From: Paracoccaceae bacterium | Lineage (GTDB): Bacteria > Pseudomonadota > Alphaproteobacteria > Rhodobacterales > Rhodobacteraceae | Assembly (NCBI GenBank): GCA_022763485.1 | Contig: JALEGX010000049.1 | Span: 1 to 56,494 of the forward strand | Length of the DNA stretch: 56,494 nt | Direction: 5' to 3' | Part shown: positions 51,423-56,494 of the stretch, piece after piece | How the letters are laid out: each line of letters opens with the position of its first letter | Numbering within the stretch: the first letter of the stretch is position 1 | Program-made: the position numbers and the translations under genes | Notes under the pieces: generated by a model | Database searches by the model: none | What the model saw: the letters and a program-made list of their open reading frames with translations, nothing else | What the model was told of the DNA's origin: nothing

Positions 51423-51836
51423 ATGGGGCGAAAAATACTGGACCTACTGCCAGTACTGGTGGTTTGCGCGCTGCCTGCCTGTGCTGATGAACAGGCGGAT
51501 GTGAAGGAAGGGGAGGCGCTCTACCGGACCCATTGCGCCACCTGTCACGGGATCGAGGCGACGGGCCATGGCCCGATGGCCGGGGTTCTGGTCATCAAGC
51601 CCACGGACCTGAGCGCGCTGGCCCGCGACAATGGCGGCAACCTGCCGGTGGAGCGGGTGGTCCGGCGCATCGACGGGCGGGATCCACTGGTCAGCCACGG
51701 CAGCCCGATGCCGGTCTATGGGCATTTTTTCGAAGGGCGGCAATCGGCGACCAAGACGAAATCGGGTCAGCCGATTCTGGCCAGCAAGCCGATCATCGAC
51801 CTGATCGCCTATATCGAAACGCTGCAGGCGGACTGA
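51423..51836 (+). CDS. periplasmic c-type cytochrome
   Basis: A 137-residue monoheme cytochrome c. An N-terminal signal peptide (about 1-22, ending PACADE) is followed by CATCH (Cys38, Cys41, His42) for covalent heme binding, and Met96 in GSPMPVYGHFF is a likely axial ligand. The sequence GHGPMAGVLVIKPTDLSALARDNGG resembles the class I soluble type. GGGAG lies 8 nt before the ATG at 51423. No oxidase or dehydrogenase partner is adjacent. Confidence 0.88.
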   Translation: MGRKILDLLPVLVVCALPACADEQADVKEGEALYRTHCATCHGIEATGHGPMAGVLVIKPTDLSALARDNGGNLPVERVVRRIDGRDPLVSHGSPMPVYGHFFEGRQSATKTKSGQPILASKPIIDLIAYIETLQAD

Positions 51837-51844
51837 GCTTCCGC

Positions 51845-52531
51845 CTAGCTGCAGATGCCGCCCAGTTCGGCGTCCTTCCAGGGCAGATAGACATCCTGCT
51901 CACGCTCATCAGGCAGCGGCGACAGCGGCATTTCCGCAGCAATCATCGTGTGCAAACGCTGCGTGCGCTCTGCCTTGGGGGCCAGGGCGCGGCAGCAGAC
52001 GTATTCTTCGACGATCGCGCCCTGCTGTTCAAAACCGAAATCCAGAAACTGCGGTGCTTCATTCAGGTCAAAGAGATAGGGATCGTCCGAGGCGCCGTGC
52101 TCGGCGGCTGCGCGCAGCGGGTGATAGCCCGTCCGGTCGCGGTTTTGCCATTGCCAGACATGGGTCATCTCATGGGCCAGCAGCATGGCCTCAACCAGAT
52201 ACAGGCGATCAGGGTAGGCGGGCATATAGTCTTCGGCATACCAGTTTTTGGAAAAGAAGACCCGGTTGAAGAGGGCCACCGCAGCGGGAGAGGCCGTGAC
52301 GATTTCTTCCTTCACCGGGGGCAGGATCCGTTCGCGGCAGGTGACGCGCGGCCGGGCCTTGCGTTTGAAGGTGAAACTGCCGACCGGGGCGCCCCGCACA
52401 AGGCGCACCTTGGACACATCCAGTTCTGCGCCATGGAAGTTGCTCAGAAACTTCTTTTCCGGTGCTGTCAGCGGGCGACCACAAGACAGCAACACCAAGA
52501 GCATGAATGAAAGCAGGACCAGCGGTTTCAT
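51845..52531 (-). CDS. predicted lipoprotein with HExxH motif
   Basis: A 228-residue protein with a signal peptide and lipobox-like LLSC at Cys17. The central HEMTH (His120, Glu121, His124) in LLAHEMTHVWQWQ is a zinc-peptidase-like motif, and downstream EEYVCCRAL could supply the third ligand. Similar HEMTHVWQ sequences occur in eCIS/toxin-linked peptidase-like proteins, but also in many unknown proteins. Proteolysis is not shown. It ends 8 nt from the cytochrome stop (convergent). Confidence 0.68.
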   Translation of the reverse strand: MKPLVLLSFMLLVLLSCGRPLTAPEKKFLSNFHGAELDVSKVRLVRGAPVGSFTFKRKARPRVTCRERILPPVKEEIVTASPAAVALFNRVFFSKNWYAEDYMPAYPDRLYLVEAMLLAHEMTHVWQWQNRDRTGYHPLRAAAEHGASDDPYLFDLNEAPQFLDFGFEQQGAIVEEYVCCRALAPKAERTQRLHTMIAAEMPLSPLPDEREQDVYLPWKDAELGGICS

Positions 52532-52568
52532 CGGCGCATTTGTCCCTGGGGCATCAGCAAACGGACCA

Positions 52569-53231
52569 TCAGAGGCTGCGGGCCAGGATCTGGCTGATCT
52601 GGGTCAGCGGTCTGCCGGATTGCTCCATCCAGGTATTGAAGGCCGCCTGAACGGCCGCCATCGCCCGTTTGGAGCTGGGTTGTTTGTCCACCACGCCTTC
52701 CGCGATCAGGCGCGCGGTCACGTCCCGCGACAGGATGAAAGCATCCCGCCCGGCAAAGCGCATCGCATATTGTCCGGTCATCGCCCCCAGCCGGGAGCCG
52801 CGCTTCTTCAGCATGTCCAGCAGGCCCACGTAATCGGTTGACGGCCAGCCGCCCAGCGTTTTGCCCACGCCCCCCTCGGCGCGAAGCTCCAGCAGGAAGG
52901 CGGCGTTGTCACGCACTGTGGCGATCTTGGTTCCGTTGCGCACAATCCGCGTGTCGGTCAGCAGGGCGTCGAATTTTTCGTCATCCATGAAGGCGCAGCG
53001 GCCAAGGTCGAACCCGTCAAAGGCGGCCTCAAAGCCATCCCATTTGTTTTCGATGACTTTCCAGTTGAACCCGGCCTGAAAGATGCACTTGGTGATCGTC
53101 GCCAGCCAGAAGGCGTCTGGCAGGGCTTCCAGGTCCGACTGCGGTTTGGGCTGGCTCAGCAGGTTTTCCAGCGCCTCCGCACCGCCGTGGCGGTCAGCTG
53201 CGATCTGGAAGAGGTCATCGAAGTGTCGCAT
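52569..53231 (-). CDS. DNA-3-methyladenine glycosylase I family protein
   Basis: A 220-residue helical protein with ATITKCIFQAGFNWKVIENKWDGFEAAFDGFD, similar to the Tag substrate-pocket region (FQAGLSW-like), then VRDNAAFLLELRAEGG and GGWPSTDYVGLLDMLKKRGSRLG. It probably excises alkylated adenine from DNA. The zinc-binding Cys of E. coli Tag is not evident near the N-terminus. The start at 53231 begins MRHFDDLFQI; the frame extends 51 codons upstream into the thioesterase. It lies 35 nt after the hotdog gene on the same strand. Confidence 0.78.
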   Translation of the reverse strand: MRHFDDLFQIAADRHGGAEALENLLSQPKPQSDLEALPDAFWLATITKCIFQAGFNWKVIENKWDGFEAAFDGFDLGRCAFMDDEKFDALLTDTRIVRNGTKIATVRDNAAFLLELRAEGGVGKTLGGWPSTDYVGLLDMLKKRGSRLGAMTGQYAMRFAGRDAFILSRDVTARLIAEGVVDKQPSSKRAMAAVQAAFNTWMEQSGRPLTQISQILARSL

Positions 53232-53266
53232 CGGCGTATCGGGCTCCGCGGACGTGGGAAGGGGGA

Positions 53267-53671
53267 TCAGGGCGCAAAGAAGGTGGCGGTGGCCGTGGCG
53301 ACCAACTTGCCCGAGTTTTCCTCGGACATCTCCGCCCGTGCAAAAACCAGCGCCTTGCCTGCGCGCACCACATTGGCGCGGCACAGAATGGCCGAGCCTA
53401 CGCCGGGGCGCAGAAACTGTGTGTGCAGATCGGTGGTCGCAAAAGGCTTGAACACGCCCGCATGGGCAACGGCAGACAGCACCATGGTCGTGTCCGCCAG
53501 TGCCGCCAGGGCCTGTCCGGATACGATGCCGCCCACGCGGGCCAGCTTGTCCGTCAATGGCATCCGGACCAGCACGTGATCGGGGCTGGCTTCCATGACT
53601 TCGGGATCAAGCGCGCGCACCCAATCGGCAAAATTTTCCTGCAACAACCTGTCCAGATCCTGTGGCGTCAT
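53267..53671 (-). CDS. PaaI-type hotdog thioesterase
   Basis: A 134-residue hotdog-fold acyl-CoA thioesterase. PLTDKLARVGGIVSGQALAALADTTMVLSAVAHAG (about residues 45-78) contains the GIVSGQALAALADT helix typical of PaaI/YdiI-like enzymes, and HTQFLRPGVG is the strand that follows. It hydrolyses an acyl-CoA; the acyl group is unknown. Shared direction and spacing suggest an operon with the glycosylase. Confidence 0.85.
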   Translation of the reverse strand: MTPQDLDRLLQENFADWVRALDPEVMEASPDHVLVRMPLTDKLARVGGIVSGQALAALADTTMVLSAVAHAGVFKPFATTDLHTQFLRPGVGSAILCRANVVRAGKALVFARAEMSEENSGKLVATATATFFAP

Positions 53672-53853
53672 CGGTGGCTCTTCCTCAGCATATTTGCCCC
53701 AGACTAACCATCCAGAGCGCTGCGCAGCAACGGCAATTGATCGCGCTCCGACGCCATGCGGGCAAATCGCGACATCGGCAATGTCGCGGACATGCGCGAA
53801 CGCCGGAAAACCGGTGGCAGATTTGTATCAATAACAGCACAGGGAGCGAACAC

Positions 53854-54849
53854 ATGGCCACCACGGATCACGGCCTGAACGGCCTTCAGGCCCATGATTC
53901 CCGCCCTGTTGTGGGCATCGCCTTTCTGCTGCTGGCGACCACTCTGTTTCCCATTCAGGACGTCATCATCAAAAGCCTGAGCGGCGGCTACGCGGTGCAT
54001 CAGATCGTGTTCTGGCGGGGGATCTTCGCACTGCCCATCGTGGCGATCTTTGCCTGGTTCGAGGGCACGCTCTGGCCGCTCAAGCTGGGTTCGATTCCGT
54101 TGCAGCTGTGCCGGGCGATTGCCGGGTTCTCCTCATATCTGGTCTACTACATGGCGCTGGCGGCCATCGGGTTGGCGGAAACCGCGGCCATCACGTTTTC
54201 CACCCCCATCTTCGTCACCGTCTTCGCGATGATGTTCCTGGGCGAAAAGATCGGCGTATTCCGATGGTGCGCCATCGTCCTAGGCCTGCTGGGCGTGGTT
54301 GTCATCGTGCAGCCGGGGGCGGGCGTGTTCGAACCGGCGGCGGCCCTGGCGCTGCTGGCCGCGGTCGCTTACGCCATTTCGATCATTCTGACCCGCAAGC
54401 TTGGTCACCGTACAAATGGCGGGTCGATGACGCTGTTTACGGTGACGGTTTTTGTGATCTGCGGGGCTGTTCTTGGGGCGATCTTCTCAAATATCGATGC
54501 CGTGTCACCGCATCCCAGCGTCGCTTTCCTGTACCGAGGGTGGATCTGGCCAGAGCCACGGGACTGGCTGCTGCTGGCAACGCTGGGGGGCATTTCCGGG
54601 GTCGGGTTCTTTGCGCTCAGCCAGGCCTATCGCCTGGCCGAAGCCAGCGTTGTGACGCCGTTCGAATACACCTATCTGCCCTGGGCGGTTCTGTGGGGGT
54701 ACATGATCTTTGGTGCGCTGCCGGATCCGACAACATGGATCGGCCTGGTGCTGATCGTGGGGGCCGGTCTGCTGATCGTATTCCGGGAAACGGTGCTGAA
54801 CCGGCGCATTGTGCGGCGCAAGGGCCTGGGCGTATTGCGCCAGCGCTAA
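53854..54849 (+). CDS. EamA/DMT-family permease (copy 2)
   Basis: A 331-residue, ten-helix transporter. It has VYYMALAAIGLAETAAITFSTPIFVTVFAMMFLGEKIG at the end of the first EamA repeat and LAEASVVTPFEYTYLPWAVLWGYMIFG in the second. The substrate is unknown. The start at 53854 has AGGGAG 7 nt upstream; an open frame extends 64 codons upstream without family character. Its stop overlaps the end of the convergent unknown gene by 4 nt. Confidence 0.85.
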   Translation: MATTDHGLNGLQAHDSRPVVGIAFLLLATTLFPIQDVIIKSLSGGYAVHQIVFWRGIFALPIVAIFAWFEGTLWPLKLGSIPLQLCRAIAGFSSYLVYYMALAAIGLAETAAITFSTPIFVTVFAMMFLGEKIGVFRWCAIVLGLLGVVVIVQPGAGVFEPAAALALLAAVAYAISIILTRKLGHRTNGGSMTLFTVTVFVICGAVLGAIFSNIDAVSPHPSVAFLYRGWIWPEPRDWLLLATLGGISGVGFFALSQAYRLAEASVVTPFEYTYLPWAVLWGYMIFGALPDPTTWIGLVLIVGAGLLIVFRETVLNRRIVRRKGLGVLRQR

Positions 54850-55592
54850 CGCAGTTCGACCAGCGACTTTCCAAGCCGAAACGGCGCGGCAAAGCTGACC
54901 AGACACAGGGCAATGATCTGCAGGACCAGAATATGGGCGTTGTCCTGCAGAAACTCCCACTCATCTTTCAACGTCTGCACCTGCTGGATCAGATCGTCAT
55001 ACCCGCGCGCCAAAATCAGATAATCACCGGCGATTGCCGGAACCTTGCGGCGCAGGTTATCGATGGCGCCCTGGGTCTTTTCGTCCAACGAGGTGAAGAT
55101 CAGGAAGGGCTCCGGATCAAAGTCATTGGCGGTGGAGATCATCCGGTCCATCTTGTCTTCTGAACGGGTCAGCAGGAAGGACAAGCCCTTGAGCGGGGCG
55201 ACCTCGCGCGTCACCGCGATGAACAGAGGCAACTGGGCGTTGCCAGCGGTGGAAGCAGACAGAAACTCCACCTTTTCGCACAGGATCGCGATGTCGGAAT
55301 CATAGGCGGGATCGCAGAAGCGTAAACGGAAGCGCGCGGCGTCGCGATCAAACGCCTTGGTCGCGGCAAAGGCGATGTCGATCTGCCGGTCGATGCGGGA
55401 ACTGTCGGCGGCATAGATGCCGGCGACCACCGCAACGATGGCGCCTATGCCGCCCAGCACGACCCAGACAAGGTCGGCCACCTTCCAGGCACGATGCCCC
55501 GCCGGTTTCCTGAACAGAAAGGCGGTCCCGCAGGCCCCCGCCAGAAAGAAGGAGACCAGGAGCAGCAGCTGGTTTTCCGAAATGAAGCTCAT
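54846..55592 (-). CDS. membrane protein of unknown function
   Basis: A 248-residue protein with two N-terminal helices (about residues 8-26 and 40-62) and one near the C-terminus (about 220-240, VLQIIALCLVSFAAPFRLG). The central soluble part (about 65-215) contains FDRDAARFRLRFCDPAYDSDIAILCEKVEFLSAS, so two Cys residues may pair if it is periplasmic. I do not recognise the family. The start at 55592 (MSFISENQL) is chosen over 55637 because the extra residues lack a ribosome site. Confidence 0.7.
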   Translation of the reverse strand: MSFISENQLLLLVSFFLAGACGTAFLFRKPAGHRAWKVADLVWVVLGGIGAIVAVVAGIYAADSSRIDRQIDIAFAATKAFDRDAARFRLRFCDPAYDSDIAILCEKVEFLSASTAGNAQLPLFIAVTREVAPLKGLSFLLTRSEDKMDRMISTANDFDPEPFLIFTSLDEKTQGAIDNLRRKVPAIAGDYLILARGYDDLIQQVQTLKDEWEFLQDNAHILVLQIIALCLVSFAAPFRLGKSLVELR

Positions 55593-55795
55593 GCGCAAGT
55601 TTTGCCAGCGCAAGGCGGGTTGGGCAAGCAGCCTCACACGCCTGTGTATTTGGCCTGGTCAAATGGCGGTATCTGTCCCCGGCTCTGGATTGACTGCAAA
55701 CCGTCAGCCGAACGGGACGTGTTGTCGGTTCGCGCTTCCTGCTGGTCCTCCACCCGCGGGGAGGCACGCCTTCGCCCGACCGGGACAAGAACTGA

Positions 55796-55819
55796 GAAGG
55801 GCGCCCGATTGGACGCCCT
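55796..55819 (-). terminator. possible terminator of RTX gene
   Basis: A 7-bp perfect stem (AAGGGCG with CGCCCTT, 55796-55802 and 55813-55819) lies 35 nt beyond the stop of the minus-strand RTX gene. No clear T-run follows on the minus strand, so the assignment is tentative. Confidence 0.4.
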
Positions 55820-55853
55820 TTGTGATGTGTGTCCTGACCGTCAAACGCCCGGT

Positions 55854-56494
55854 TCAGAGCTCCCAGATACTAACCTGCCCGTCGTCGAAGACGAAGTATT
55901 CGACGTTGATCAGGCTGTCGGTGCCATCTGTGCCGACCGCGGTGGCGGTGGTGCTGCCGGTGCGGGTCAGCGTGGTATCGGCCATATTGCCATTGAACAC
56001 CGCGTAGTCCGACCCTGCGCCGCCGTCGATCGTATCATTGCCTGCGGCGCCCTTCAGGCGATCGATCCCGCCGTAGCCGAACAGCATGTCATCGCCCCAA
56101 TAGCCGTTCAGCTGGTTGCGGCCCTCGTTGCCGGTCAAGCTGTCGCCGAAGCGGGTGCCGATCAGGTTCTCTATCCCGAAGTAGAGATCGCGCGCTGCGT
56201 CCCCTGCCGTGCCACGCCCTGACTCCTCGCCGTCGATCATCCGGCCGTTGCGCAGGCTGGCCGTCACGCCCTCGGCCGAGCGGAAATAGGTCACCGTATC
56301 GATGCCCGCACCGCCGAAATAGCGCTCGCGCCCGCCGGCGGAGCCGACGAACCAATCATAGCCGCCCAGGCCGCGGAAATCATTCTCTTCCCCGTCGCCC
56401 CAGAAGATGTCCTGGTGGCTCGACCCGGTGATCCGCTCGATCGAGACATATTCGTGCCCGGCCGCCAGCCCGCGGTTGTTGGCCAGGTTGTTCA
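55854..56494 (-). CDS. RTX-type calcium-binding protein (5' end outside window)
   Basis: The C-terminal 213 residues of a large secreted protein; the frame stays open to the window edge. It contains VSIERITGSSHQDIFWGDG, FRGLGGYDWFVGSAGGRERYF, then GGAGIDTVTYF, LIGTRFGDSLTGNEGRN, GYWGDDMLFGYGGIDRLKG and GNDTIDGGAGSDYAVF, i.e. glycine/aspartate nonapeptide RTX repeats. The end SLINVEYFVFDDGQVSIWEL resembles the C-terminal secretion region of type I-exported proteins. The N-terminal function (adhesin, enzyme or surface protein) cannot be seen. Confidence 0.88.
   Translation of the reverse strand, partial: NNLANNRGLAAGHEYVSIERITGSSHQDIFWGDGEENDFRGLGGYDWFVGSAGGRERYFGGAGIDTVTYFRSAEGVTASLRNGRMIDGEESGRGTAGDAARDLYFGIENLIGTRFGDSLTGNEGRNQLNGYWGDDMLFGYGGIDRLKGAAGNDTIDGGAGSDYAVFNGNMADTTLTRTGSTTATAVGTDGTDSLINVEYFVFDDGQVSIWEL

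Noticed and set aside
1..56494. Prophage, insertion sequence, CRISPR or tRNA genes
   Set aside because: No transposase, integrase or phage gene, no regularly spaced repeats and no tRNA-like gap were seen on reading both strands.

Overview
The window looks like an ordinary chromosomal segment of a marine alphaproteobacterium of the Roseobacter group (Rhodobacteraceae), close in gene content to Ruegeria-type genomes. This rests on high G+C, the PccR-pccB...pccA...methylmalonyl-CoA mutase locus, a betI/BCCT-like transporter/betB/betA choline cluster, a single LolC/E-type permease with LolD, HdaA next to a PerM-like permease, a short ProRS and an RTX-repeat protein at the right edge. I see no rRNA, tRNA, CRISPR array, insertion sequence or phage gene. 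The species is inferred from recognised gene content, not from a search.

Layout. Positions 1-4976 hold purine deaminases (partial 8-oxoguanine deaminase, guanine deaminase), the Mg2+ transporter MgtE, 5-formyl-THF cyclo-ligase and a YmdB-type phosphodiesterase. Positions 5103-14327 carry two SLC13-type permeases with cytoplasmic RCK_C domains, flanking a TPM-domain membrane protein, an FAD dehydrogenase, a class I glutamine amidotransferase, a ClpP-like membrane protein and a YebC/PmpR regulator. Positions 14332-17590 hold an ArgP-type regulator with a nitroreductase behind it, a divergent LysE exporter and an EamA permease. Positions 17623-23251 are the choline-to-glycine-betaine module: betI divergent from a short BCCT-like transporter, then betB and betA, with a 392-nt structured gap before betB and a perfect 21-bp inverted repeat between betB and betA.

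Positions 23390-38616 are the propionate region. A PccR (ScfR-type) regulator and a Bcr/CflA-type permease lie on the minus strand. On the plus strand come pccB, three tightly coupled small genes, a 47-residue lipoprotein, a small unknown protein, an antisense DcaP-like porin, another mini-lipoprotein, pccA, a lipoprotein, a minus-strand DUF4174 protein, a sulfotransferase-like gene and methylmalonyl-CoA mutase. Together the enzymes carry propionyl-CoA to methylmalonyl-CoA and succinyl-CoA; the epimerase is not in the window. TTTGCAAATTTG-type sites precede both pccR and pccB and fit the published PccR recognition sequence.

Positions 38787-46384 carry VOC, GNAT, TerB-DnaJ and EEP proteins, a Ppx/GppA phosphatase, hdaA, a PerM-type permease and an orphan LuxR regulator with a divergent ligand domain. 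From 46857 come proS (behind a 472-nt hairpin-rich gap), a DUF2937 protein, the LolC/E-LolD exporter, a YdcZ-type membrane protein, a cytochrome c, an HExxH lipoprotein, a 3-methyladenine glycosylase, a hotdog thioesterase, an EamA permease, an unknown membrane protein and the C-terminal part of an RTX-type calcium-binding protein.

Most genes are familiar. The best candidates for something undescribed are the small lipoproteins and coupled unknown genes inside the pccB-pccA interval, the short BCCT-like transporter, and the structured intergenic elements (betB leader, betB/betA inverted repeat, proS leader, twin palindromes near pccR, nested hairpin behind the porin).
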